Shown piece by piece: positions 56,399 through 64,000 of a stretch of 64,000 bases of DNA. The position numbers and the translations under genes are program-made. The stretch is from Dissulfuribacter thermophilus. GTDB taxonomy: Bacteria > Desulfobacterota > Dissulfuribacteria > Dissulfuribacterales > Dissulfuribacteraceae. How positions within the stretch are numbered: position 1 is the stretch's first letter; the number at the start of each line of letters is the position of its first letter. Location: assembly GCF_001687335.1 (NCBI RefSeq), contig NZ_MAGO01000007.1, positions 1-64,000 on the forward strand. Direction: 5' to 3'. The notes under the pieces are model-generated. The model saw nothing but the letters and a program-made list of their open reading frames with translations. It was not told the DNA's origin and did not search any database.

Positions 56399-57559
56399 AT
56401 GCCTGTTTTGGTTTCTTTTAAGGGCCTTGCTCCACATCCAGGAATGAGGATTTTCATAGAAAGGCTAGGACAAAGGCTTCTGAGGAAAAGTGGACTAATA
56501 GATCGAGAATTAAGCGTTCTCTTAGTGAGTGACCCCGTAATAGAAGAGATCAATGCCCAGTGGTTTGGCCGCAAGTCTCCTACTAACTGTATATCTTTCC
56601 CACAAGAAGGTGGCCCTCTATCCCTTCTTGGAGATATAGTTATAAGCATTGATACAGCACGAAAAGAGGCTGAAGCATCTGGCAGACGCCTTTCAAACCG
56701 CCTTATGGAGTTATTGGTTCATGGTTTTTCTCATCTTTTGGGATATGATCACGAGCTTGGGCCTATTCAGGAAAGGGAACAACTGGAGCATGAGAGGGGT
56801 CTCATTAATGCACTATTAAAGGAGGCGATTATGGCGGAACTGTGTGTAAACGTAGATCATGTTGCAACAATAAGACAGGCAAGAGGCGGAGACGAACCTG
56901 ATCCCGTTGTTGCAGCAAATATTGTTGAGCTGGCAGGTGCAGACGGAGTAGTTGTGCACCTTAGAGAGGATAGACGTCATATCCAGGATAGAGATCTTAG
57001 GCTGATAAGGCAGATCGTCTCTACGCGTCTCACCCTAGAGATGGCCGCTACAGAAGAAATGCTCAGAATCGCGGAAGAGGTAAGGCCAGATGTTGTTACT
57101 CTAGTGCCTGAAAGGAGAGAGGAAATTACCACAGAAGGTGGTCTTGATGTGGTGGGACTTGAAGACAAGATAAGAACCGCGGTGCAGAGATTAAATGATG
57201 CCGGCATTCCAGTAACTCTTTTCGTAGATCCAGAAGAGGCACAGATAGAGGCGACCTCAAGGGTAGGGGCGCAAGCTATTGAGATACACACTGGAAGATA
57301 TGCCGAGGCAAAGACCGAAGAGGAAATAGATAGAGAGTTTGAATCAATAGTACGTTCTGCACGTATAGGTGCAGATCTAGGACTAAAGGTAAATGTGGGC
57401 CATGGCCTAAACTACAAGAATGTGGTGCGCCTAACTGCTATCCCAGAGATTGAAGAGTTTAGCATTGGACACTCCATAATTTCAAGGGCTGTTATGGTAG
57501 GGCTTGAAAGGGCAGTCAGGGATATGATTGCCCTCATTAAGCAGGGATTTTTAGTGTGA
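56399..57559 (+). CDS. ybeY-pdxJ: YbeY endoribonuclease fused in frame to PdxJ (pyridoxine 5'-phosphate synthase)
   Basis: One open frame of about 386 residues. Residues 1-144 are YbeY, a zinc metallo-endoribonuclease for 16S rRNA 3'-end processing: [11 protein letters not shown]-type text near 62 and [11 protein letters not shown] at about 108-118 with three zinc His. Residues from 145 are a complete Pdx[53 protein letters not shown] and [11 protein letters not shown], which makes PNP from amino-acetone phosphate and DXP. There is no stop between them. But AAAGGAGG stands five bases before the ATG of PdxJ (56831), so PdxJ can also be made alone (56831-57559, 242 residues, the usual length). 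ATG 56399 is chosen; GTG 56393 also possible. Confidence 0.93.
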   Translation: MPVLVSFKGLAPHPGMRIFIERLGQRLLRKSGLIDRELSVLLVSDPVIEEINAQWFGRKSPTNCISFPQEGGPLSLLGDIVISIDTARKEAEASGRRLSNRLMELLVHGFSHLLGYDHELGPIQEREQLEHERGLINALLKEAIMAELCVNVDHVATIRQARGGDEPDPVVAANIVELAGADGVVVHLREDRRHIQDRDLRLIRQIVSTRLTLEMAATEEMLRIAEEVRPDVVTLVPERREEITTEGGLDVVGLEDKIRTAVQRLNDAGIPVTLFVDPEEAQIEATSRVGAQAIEIHTGRYAEAKTEEEIDREFESIVRSARIGADLGLKVNVGHGLNYKNVVRLTAIPEIEEFSIGHSIISRAVMVGLERAVRDMIALIKQGFLV

Positions 57560-57695
57560 CCTAAATCCTGCACGGCAAAAGAGGACAAAAATGAATTTTG
57601 AACGATTATATAAGGGATTATCTAATATTTGGTTTTTCCTTTTCGCCTCTCACGCCTCGAATCTTGGGCAAACTCGCCAATTGCAGGATTTAGGT
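57559..57695. repeat. Palindromic intergenic repeat, family A copy 2
   Basis: Perfect 14-base terminal inverted repeats ACCTAAATCCTGCA (57559-57572) and TGCAGGATTTAGGT (57682-57695). The inner CGGCAAAAGAGGAC and TTGGGCAAACTCGCCAATTG match the copy at 14371-14455, with about 50 extra bases in the middle. It starts on the stop codon of pdxJ. Confidence 0.88.
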
Positions 57696-57705
57696 GTGAT
57701 AGTAA

Positions 57706-57800
57706 AAAGTTGCATGACGCAGCATCTACTGCGTTGTCGAGGGATCTATGTACAGGAAGTACGCCTTCGCCCTCGCCGCCTTGCATCTACAGCATCCTGC
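57706..57800. repeat. Intergenic repeat, family B copy 2 (partial)
   Basis: Shares CTGCGTTGTCG, paired GTAC…GTAC and CCGCCTTGCAT with the right half of the element at 15320-15574. Confidence 0.65.
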
Positions 57801-57979
57801 AAGCGTTTACCGGACGGGGATTCCTGGCAATTAAGCCGAAAAGCCTCCTGTGATGGGTTCCGATGGCCGGTGGTTGCATATCTTTTGTTTGCGTCAGCCA
57901 ACAGATCCTCACAGGTGGTGACAGACAAGTGTCCTAGCATCGGCGTATCCCGTTTATGGTTAGGTATGACGGTAGGAAG
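57801..57979. other. GC-richer non-coding stretch before acpS
   Basis: No supported gene; the base make-up is clearly more GC-rich than the neighbours. A frame of 130 codons (57591-57983) runs through it and both repeats, but has no family or ribosome binding site. Confidence 0.45.
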
Positions 57980-58360
57980 ATGATTGTTGGAATAGGCGTT
58001 GACCTTGTTGAGATTGGCAGGATAACAAAGGCCTACGAAAGATGGGGCAGACGTTTTTTGAAAAGGGTGTATGCTGACGTGGAGATTGAAAAAATGCCTT
58101 CTTCAACAGTACGGAGATGGGAGTATCTTGCCAGCCGTTTTTCTGCAAAAGAGGCCTTTTTAAAGGCCCTGGGAACAGGGATAGCTCATGGGCTAGGGCT
58201 TAAGGACGTGTGGGTGGTGAATGAGCCCTCAGGACGCCCTAGGCTTAGTTACTCTGAAGATGTAGGGAACATCCTTGAGGCTCAAGGCATCAAGGTAGCA
58301 CATATAAGTATTAGTCATGAAAAGACCATGGCAATTTCAATTGTGGTCCTTGAGAGTTGA
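57980..58360 (+). CDS. acpS: Holo-[acyl-carrier-protein] synthase
   Basis: Attaches 4'-phosphopantetheine to ACP. MIVGIGVDLVEIGRI start with the Mg-binding Asp8 and FSAKEAFLKALGTG near residue 57 with the conserved Glu. C-terminal ISISHEKTMAISIVVLE. 126 residues, the standard length from ATG 57980; AGGAAG is directly before it. In the usual pdxJ-acpS order, though parted here by two repeat elements. Confidence 0.96.
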   Translation: MIVGIGVDLVEIGRITKAYERWGRRFLKRVYADVEIEKMPSSTVRRWEYLASRFSAKEAFLKALGTGIAHGLGLKDVWVVNEPSGRPRLSYSEDVGNILEAQGIKVAHISISHEKTMAISIVVLES

Positions 58361-58428
58361 CAAGTCCTATTTATTAGGGCTAAAAGGAGTTAAGATACGC
58401 TTATATTCGTTCAGGGAGGACATTTTTT

Positions 58429-60858
58429 ATGAGTGAGAAGCCATTCATTTTGTGGTTTGACCAGATTGGAATCGAAGATGTCCCCCTTGTGGGGGGAAAG
58501 AATGCATCTTTGGGGGAAATGTACCAACACCTTACTTCAAAGGGTGTACAGGTGCCAAATGGTTTTGCTATCACGGCAGAAGCATATAAGCACCTTTTAA
58601 AAGAGGCTGGGGTGGAAGCTGCCATTAGAGATGCGCTTGATGGCCTTGATACCCATAATATTCAGGATCTGAAAAAGAGGGGTAAAAAGGTAAGAGACAT
58701 CATCTTGAAGGCAGATTTCCCATCGGATCTGGAAGAGGCCATCCTAGACGCCTATAAGAAGATGGAAGAGATTTACGGGAAAGACGTGGACGTGGCAGTC
58801 CGTTCTTCTGCTACTGCAGAGGACTTACCAGATGCATCTTTTGCAGGGCAGCAGGAGACTTATCTAAATATAAGAGGTGGAGATAGCCTCATTAAGGCCT
58901 GTCAAAAATGTTTTGCAAGTCTATTTACTGACAGGGCCATTTCATACAGACAGGACAAGGGGTTTGGTCACTTTGATGTCTACCTCTCCATAGCGGTTCA
59001 GAAGATGATTAGAAGTGACAGCGCGAGCTCTGGCGTCATGTTCACCATGGATACAGAGAGCGGATTTGATAAGGTAGTATTCATTACTGGAGCATGGGGG
59101 CTTGGTGAAAACGTCGTCCAGGGAGTAGTGAATCCAGATGAGTTTTATGTGTTTAAGCCGACCTTAAAAGAAGGTTTCAGACCTGTTATCTCCAAAAAGC
59201 TTGGTCCGAAACAAAAAAAGATGGTCTATACAGACAATCCAAAATCTCCTGTAAAGAACAAGGCCACCACTAAGAAGGAGAGAAACACATATGTCCTCTC
59301 GGACGATGAGATTTTAACCCTTGCAAAGTGGGCCTGTATCATTGAAGAGCACTATAAAAAGCCCATGGATATCGAGTGGGCCAAGGACGGTGATGGAGAG
59401 ACTGTTGGGACAGGTGGGCTCTTCATAGTCCAGGCAAGACCTGAGACAGTCCATTCACAAAAGGATTCACAGAGTTTTGAGACCTACGTGCTCAAAGAAA
59501 CTGGAAATGTCCTTGCCACTGGTAATGCTGTTGGCTCCAAAATTGGCCAGGGTAAAGCCAAGGTCATTAATGACGTCAAAGACATCACAAAATTCAAGAA
59601 AGGCGAGGTCCTAGTCACTGACATGACTGACCCTGACTGGGAGCCAATAATGAAGATCGCCTCAGCAATCGTTACCAATCGCGGTGGAAGGACCTGTCAT
59701 GCTGCCATTGTCTCTAGGGAACTTGGAATCCCCTGTATTGTTGGGACTGAAGATGGGACGGAGAAGATCAAAGACGGCCAGAATGTAACGGTCTCTTGTG
59801 CTGACGGTGAAGAAGGTAAGGTCTATGAAGGTCTTTTGGATTTTGAAGTACAGCGTCTCGACCTTAAGGATATTCCAAAGACCAAGACCAAGATCATGAT
59901 GAATGTGGGTATCCCAGAGCAGGCCTTTACCCAGTGTCAGATACCAAATGACGGCGTAGGTCTCGCAAGGCTAGAGTTTATAATTAACTCCCACATAGGC
60001 ATCCATCCACTTGCCCTTCTCAACTATGACGAGCTAAAGAAAAAGGCTAGACGCGATAAGCAGATAAAGGAGATCGTTAAGGCAATAGATGAAAAGACTC
60101 CTCATTATGAAGACAAGGCCGAGTTCTTTGTAGATACTCTGGCCCAAGGAGTTGCCCGTATAGCTGCTGGTTTTTATCCCAATGATGTCATAGTTAGGCT
60201 AAGTGATTTTAAATCAAATGAATATGCAAATCTCATAGGTGGTCAAATATACGAGCCTGAAGAGCACAACCCCATGATAGGTTGGCGTGGGGCATCAAGG
60301 TATTATAGTCCAAACTTTGAACCTGCATTTGCGCTTGAGTGCCAGGCCCTGAAGAGGGTGAGAGACGAAATGGGGCTTTCAAATGTAAAGGTAATGATCC
60401 CCTTCTGCAGGACTGTTGAAGAGGGTAAAAAGGTCATTGGAGTAATGGAAAAGTATGGCCTCAAGCAGGGTGAAAATGGTCTTGAGGTCTACGTAATGTG
60501 CGAGATTCCAAGTAACGTGGTGCTTGCAGACGAATTTGCAAAGGTGTTTGATGGATTCTCCATTGGTTCAAATGACCTTACTCAGCTCACCCTTGGTTTG
60601 GATAGGGATTCAGAGCTCGTAAGCCATATCTATGACGAGAGGAATGAGGCTGTAAAGCGCCTGGTACGCCAGGTAATCGATGTTGCCAAAAAGACCAAGC
60701 GCAAGATTGGAATCTGCGGCCAGGCACCAAGTGATTTCCCAGACTTTGCGGAGTTCCTCGTAGAATGCGGTATAGATTCCATGAGTCTTACCCCTGATAC
60801 AGCGGTGAAGACAAGACTCCTTGTAGCAGAGAAGGAAAAGGCCTTGGGTATCAAATAA
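58429..60858 (+). CDS. ppsA: Phosphoenolpyruvate synthase (pyruvate, water dikinase)
   Basis: Makes PEP from pyruvate and ATP, giving AMP and Pi; key to gluconeogenesis in an autotroph or acetate/C1 user. N-terminal ATP-grasp domain (LVGGKNASLGEMY, VRSSATAEDLPDASFAGQQE near 123), swivelling domain with GGRTCHAAIVSREL, where His424 is phosphorylated, and C-terminal TIM barrel with LARLEFII and CGQAPSDFPDF, whose Cys763 is the likely acid. 809 residues. AGGGAGGA before the ATG. Confidence 0.97.
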   Translation: MSEKPFILWFDQIGIEDVPLVGGKNASLGEMYQHLTSKGVQVPNGFAITAEAYKHLLKEAGVEAAIRDALDGLDTHNIQDLKKRGKKVRDIILKADFPSDLEEAILDAYKKMEEIYGKDVDVAVRSSATAEDLPDASFAGQQETYLNIRGGDSLIKACQKCFASLFTDRAISYRQDKGFGHFDVYLSIAVQKMIRSDSASSGVMFTMDTESGFDKVVFITGAWGLGENVVQGVVNPDEFYVFKPTLKEGFRPVISKKLGPKQKKMVYTDNPKSPVKNKATTKKERNTYVLSDDEILTLAKWACIIEEHYKKPMDIEWAKDGDGETVGTGGLFIVQARPETVHSQKDSQSFETYVLKETGNVLATGNAVGSKIGQGKAKVINDVKDITKFKKGEVLVTDMTDPDWEPIMKIASAIVTNRGGRTCHAAIVSRELGIPCIVGTEDGTEKIKDGQNVTVSCADGEEGKVYEGLLDFEVQRLDLKDIPKTKTKIMMNVGIPEQAFTQCQIPNDGVGLARLEFIINSHIGIHPLALLNYDELKKKARRDKQIKEIVKAIDEKTPHYEDKAEFFVDTLAQGVARIAAGFYPNDVIVRLSDFKSNEYANLIGGQIYEPEEHNPMIGWRGASRYYSPNFEPAFALECQALKRVRDEMGLSNVKVMIPFCRTVEEGKKVIGVMEKYGLKQGENGLEVYVMCEIPSNVVLADEFAKVFDGFSIGSNDLTQLTLGLDRDSELVSHIYDERNEAVKRLVRQVIDVAKKTKRKIGICGQAPSDFPDFAEFLVECGIDSMSLTPDTAVKTRLLVAEKEKALGIK

Positions 60859-60881
60859 CATTCAGGCAGATTAGAACTGAT

Positions 60882-60911
60882 AAAAAAGGCGGGGATCCCC
60901 CGCCTTTTTTT
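60882..60911 (+). terminator. Intrinsic terminator after ppsA
   Basis: AAAAAAGGCGGGG / CCCCGCCTTTTTT stem with an ATC loop; T run on the plus strand and A run on the other, so it may work both ways. Confidence 0.92.
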
Positions 60912-61071
60912 AGTTTTGAGTTTTAAGTTTTGAGTGTTGAGTTGAAGGAACAAATCAGTATATTATCCATTATCCACGAAAATTACCCTGTGAGCGGATA
61001 CAAAATGTCTCTTCCCGGGATCGGGGGCGTTGAACCCAGAACCTGGAACTTTCAACTCAAAACCCAAAACT
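60911..61071. repeat. Dispersed TTGAGTTTTGAGT repeat, copy 4, with inverted partner
   Basis: AGTTTTGAGTTTTAAGTTTTG… at 60911-60951 and the inverse CTTTCAACTCAAAACCCAAA at about 61048-61067 flank a 95-base non-coding middle. Confidence 0.75.
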
Positions 61072-61134
61072 TCTATTTTCCTCCTTGTGCCGTTTGGTTG
61101 ACAGGCATGTAGGCAAAATGTAACTTCGTCTGCC

Positions 61135-62868
61135 ATGAAGTCACTGATTTTAGACAGACACTGGGAGTTTAGGGCGCCTTCCAAAACGGCCAGGCGTCTG
61201 TCAGAAAGATTAGAGATCCCCATTGCTATAGCAGGATACCTAGAGGACTGCGGCATTTGCACAGAAGAGGCTGCACGAGTTCATCTGGAGCCGGAGCTAA
61301 GGGCAATGACTGCCCCTTGGCTTATGAAGGACATGGAAAAGGCGGTAACTCGTATAGTAGATGCTGTCGTGCGTCGTGAACTCATTGGTATTTTTGGTGA
61401 TTACGATGCAGATGGTGTTACCTCTACCGCAATAATCTCCCTTTTCTTTCGTACTATAGGCCAGCCACATGTTATTTATATCCCACATCGAGAAAATGAT
61501 GGTTACGGGTTGAATGAGGCTGGGATAAGGTACCTCCACTCCAAGGGCGCAACGCTCATGGTCACTGTCGATTGTGGAATAACGGGTGCCACAGAAGTTG
61601 AATTTGCCCAATCTCTTGGACTAGATGTAATCGTCACAGATCATCATGAGCCAGGAGACGAAATTCCCAGTTGTGTAGCTGTGCTTAATCCAAAACGTCA
61701 AGATTGTTCCTATCCATTTGAGGGGTTAGCTGGGGTGGGAGTTGCTTTCAATCTGATAGTAGCTCTACGTGCTGCATTGAGAGAAAGGGGATTTTTTCGT
61801 TCTATCCCTGAACCCAATCTAAAGGAGTTTTTAGATCTGGTGACCATTGGGACCATTGGAGATATTGTCCCTCTTGTCTATGAAAACAGGATCTTCACAA
61901 GGACAGGACTCAATGTAATTCGTAACTCAAGACGGCCTGGAATTCAGGCCCTGCTCTCTGAATGTACTGTAAAGGGAGATGTTGGAGTGAGTGAGGTGGC
62001 CTTTAGGCTGGTTCCAAGGATCAATGCAGCAGGTCGAATGGACCATGCTAAGACCGCCCTGAATCTAATGCTTACGGAGGATCATACAGAGGCCCAAAAT
62101 CTCGCCTCCATTTTGAGCCGTTACAATTCTGAACGTCAGCGAATTGAAGCACGTATCTTCAAAGAGGCCCTTGAGCTTGCAGAGCATGAAATAGATTCCC
62201 CCATAATAATCCTGGTAAACCCTGGATGGAAAAAAGGAGTAATAGGAATTGTGGCCTCAAAACTTATGGATAGATTAAAGCGCCCGGTGATTTTACTGAC
62301 TGAGGAACCAGATGGTTCCTTAGAGGGGTCAGGAAGGAGCACATCTCAATTTGACCTCTATGCTATACTGAAATCATGCGAAGAATATTTAGAAGGGTTT
62401 GGAGGCCATCGTGCTGCAGCTGGGTTGAGGTTGAGGGCGGAAAATTTTGAGGCCTTTAAGGAGGCTACAATCTCTACAGTAAAAAGTATGGAAGTTTCTA
62501 GGACACCAGGACTAAAAATTCATTTTGATATGTCAGTAGAATCTTTAGGAGACCCAGGCCTTAAAGATGTCTTATCTAAATTAGAGCCGTTTGGCCCTGG
62601 ATGTGAGCCCCCGGTTTTAAGACTTCAGAATTTTCTGGTAAAGAATATGAATATCGTAGGAAGAAACCACTTAAAGTTACTACTTGTCCCAAAAGATTCA
62701 TTATATGTTCGTCCAGTGGAGGTCCTGGGGTGGGGCATGGGAGAATTACAGGAGCTTCCGTGGGGAAAACTAGAATTAGCTTGTACCCCATTTTTCAATA
62801 ACTGGAACGGGCAAAGAACCCTCCAACTCAAACTAATGGATGCCCGCTACCATCGTCATGAAGCTTAA
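61135..62868 (+). CDS. recJ: Single-stranded-DNA-specific exonuclease RecJ
   Basis: 5'-3' ssDNA exonuclease in recombination and mismatch/base-excision repair. DHH phosphoesterase motifs GDYDADGVTST near residue 88, VDCGITG near 145 and VTDHHEPGD near 167; DHHA1 domain with GSGRSTSQFDLYAIL near 400 and FGGHRAAAGL near 422; C-terminal OB fold. 577 residues, normal. Overlaps smc by 11 bases. Confidence 0.96.
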   Translation: MKSLILDRHWEFRAPSKTARRLSERLEIPIAIAGYLEDCGICTEEAARVHLEPELRAMTAPWLMKDMEKAVTRIVDAVVRRELIGIFGDYDADGVTSTAIISLFFRTIGQPHVIYIPHRENDGYGLNEAGIRYLHSKGATLMVTVDCGITGATEVEFAQSLGLDVIVTDHHEPGDEIPSCVAVLNPKRQDCSYPFEGLAGVGVAFNLIVALRAALRERGFFRSIPEPNLKEFLDLVTIGTIGDIVPLVYENRIFTRTGLNVIRNSRRPGIQALLSECTVKGDVGVSEVAFRLVPRINAAGRMDHAKTALNLMLTEDHTEAQNLASILSRYNSERQRIEARIFKEALELAEHEIDSPIIILVNPGWKKGVIGIVASKLMDRLKRPVILLTEEPDGSLEGSGRSTSQFDLYAILKSCEEYLEGFGGHRAAAGLRLRAENFEAFKEATISTVKSMEVSRTPGLKIHFDMSVESLGDPGLKDVLSKLEPFGPGCEPPVLRLQNFLVKNMNIVGRNHLKLLLVPKDSLYVRPVEVLGWGMGELQELPWGKLELACTPFFNNWNGQRTLQLKLMDARYHRHEA

Positions 62869-64000
62869 ACGCCTTGTTATAAGAGGATTCAAATCTTTTC
62901 CCGACAGGACCATTCTCTCCTTCCCAAGTCAAGGGGTGTCTGCCATTGTTGGCCCAAATGGTTGTGGTAAGTCCAATATACTTGATGCAATCCGTTGGGT
63001 CCTTGGCGAGCAGAGTCCTAAAATGTTAAGGGCAAGGTCCATGGACGAGGTCATCTACAGTGGACCTAATGGAAGGGGAGTGGGATATGCTGAAGTGAAA
63101 ATGGTCCTTGAGGAAGTAGGTGGTAAAAAGTCTGTTGAGATTGCCCGAAGACTCTACAAATCTGGTGAAACCAACTATCTACTTGATGGACGACCTGTAA
63201 GGTTAAAAGACATTCAATACCTGTTCATGGATACTGGCTCTGGTACCCGTGCCTATGCCCTTGTAGACCAGGGGCAGGTCTCTCGTTTTGTAGAAATGGG
63301 GCCAGAGGAGAGAAAGACCCTGATAGAAGAGGCGGCAGGCATTTCAAAGTACAAACAAAAGAGGCGAGAGACAGAAGTCCGCTTGAAAAAGACCTTGGAA
63401 AACATTGAGCGCCTAAACGACATTTTAACTGAGGTCAAGCGAGAGAGGAAAGAGGCAAAACGTGATGCAGAAGTAGCCTTGAAATATCAGGCGCTTAAAG
63501 CTGATTATCATAAGGTGAAAAAGGCAATATTGGGCTCAACCTATAAAAAATATATTGAAAAAAAGGAAGAAATTGAAGTTAAACTCAAGGATATACGCCT
63601 AAAGGTTCTAGCCCTGGATTCAGATCTTGGAAGGATTCATTCAAGCCTCTCTCGGCTCGAAGATGAGGTATTTACACTAGAGGAACGGTACAATGAAAGA
63701 AGTGAGGAGGAAAAGAGGCTTTCCCAGCAGTTAAGAGAACACAAACTGAAAACAGAACAAAGAGAGGAACACTTAAGGCGGCTTACAGATGATCTTCGTG
63801 AAAGGGAATTGAGAATAAAAGACATTTCTCATCGGACAAAGGGGCTTATTTCCAAAAAAGAGAGTTTAAAAGAAAGGATTCATCTCAAGAACGATCAAAT
63901 ACGCCTATTAGAGGGAAAAATAAATGAACTTGTAGCGGCTAAACGCGATGTAGAGGCCCTTGTATTAGAAATAAAGGAGGAGCTTGAGAGTTTAAAAGAC
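62858..64000 (+). CDS. smc: Chromosome partition protein SMC, N-terminal part
   Basis: ATPase of chromosome condensation; cut by the window end, 381 codons seen and no stop. [18 protein letters not shown] start, P-loop [20 protein letters not shown] near residue 31, [18 protein letters not shown] near 138 and [13 protein letters not shown] near 160, then a long coiled coil rich in Glu, Lys, Arg and Leu. Codon frame is open without a break. It starts inside the last recJ codons; no strong ribosome binding site is visible. Confidence 0.97.
   Translation, partial: MKLKRLVIRGFKSFPDRTILSFPSQGVSAIVGPNGCGKSNILDAIRWVLGEQSPKMLRARSMDEVIYSGPNGRGVGYAEVKMVLEEVGGKKSVEIARRLYKSGETNYLLDGRPVRLKDIQYLFMDTGSGTRAYALVDQGQVSRFVEMGPEERKTLIEEAAGISKYKQKRRETEVRLKKTLENIERLNDILTEVKRERKEAKRDAEVALKYQALKADYHKVKKAILGSTYKKYIEKKEEIEVKLKDIRLKVLALDSDLGRIHSSLSRLEDEVFTLEERYNERSEEEKRLSQQLREHKLKTEQREEHLRRLTDDLRERELRIKDISHRTKGLISKKESLKERIHLKNDQIRLLEGKINELVAAKRDVEALVLEIKEELESLKD

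Noticed and set aside
57591-57983. Plus-strand frame of 130 codons between pdxJ and acpS
   Set aside because: It reads through two repeat elements and a non-coding GC-rich stretch, with no family and no ribosome binding site.

Overview
The window looks like chromosomal DNA of a sulfur-metabolising member of the Desulfobacterota (former Deltaproteobacteria). The main reasons are an aprBA-qmoABC locus of the sulfate-reducer / sulfur-disproportionator type, an anaerobic (early cobalt insertion) cobalamin pathway with an exported CbiK, a multiheme cytochrome/beta-barrel pair, and a tRNA-tuf-rpmG-secE-nusG-rplKAJL-rpoBC core block. A Dissulfuribacter-like lineage would fit, but species cannot be decided from the sequence alone.

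Layout. (1) 1-3.5 kb: decaheme lipoprotein cytochrome plus MtrB/PioB-like outer-membrane barrel, the latter interrupted by one in-frame TGA followed by a SECIS-like hairpin. (2) 3.7-4.8 kb: DAHP synthase. (3) 5.0-6.5 kb: outer-membrane porin broken by a one-base frameshift. (4) 6.6-24.1 kb: BtuCD-like ABC transporter, cobalamin riboswitch, exported CbiK, LbtU-like porin, BtuF-like binding protein, then cbiA, cbiC, cbiL, cbiD, cbiET, cbiF, cbiG, a DUF2238 membrane protein, cbiH, a Cys-rich protein, a nucleoside-deaminase-family protein and a radical SAM protein. (5) 24.1-28.5 kb, minus strand: an NMT1/SsuA-type ABC importer, a YkgJ-type Cys-cluster protein and MobA. (6) 28.7-36.2 kb: aprB-aprA, a terminator, then qmoA-qmoB-qmoC; the start of qmoC is out of frame across an A7 run. 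(7) 36.3-49.7 kb: four tRNA genes behind a promoter and a boxA-like element, tuf, rpmG, tRNA-Trp, secE, nusG, L11, L1, L10 leader, L10, L7/L12, rpoB, rpoC. (8) 49.6-52.4 kb: a protein methyltransferase, a NOL1/NOP2-type RNA methyltransferase with a separate companion ORF, and a TetR/FadR-like regulator with a matching operator. (9) 52.7-64 kb: CorA, a DUF89/ARMT1-like protein, PhoH, a YbeY-PdxJ fused frame, AcpS, PEP synthase, RecJ and the start of SMC.

How the genes fit together. AprBA reduces APS (or works in reverse) and QmoABC links it to the menaquinone pool. The cob block makes the corrin ring. The B12 riboswitch sits directly before the exported cobaltochelatase and probably controls it and the genes behind it. 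The tuf-rpoBC block is the usual translation/transcription superoperon, with L10-leader autoregulation.

Points that most deserve a second look: the TGA in the barrel gene, the A-AAA-AAG slippery site at the qmoC start, the YbeY-PdxJ fusion with an internal ribosome binding site, the hexamer-repeat hairpin before qmoA, and three families of dispersed intergenic repeats. Two of the three broken frames (porin and qmoC) would be repaired by one extra A in an A run, so assembly error must be excluded first. No CRISPR array, insertion sequence, prophage or rRNA gene was seen.
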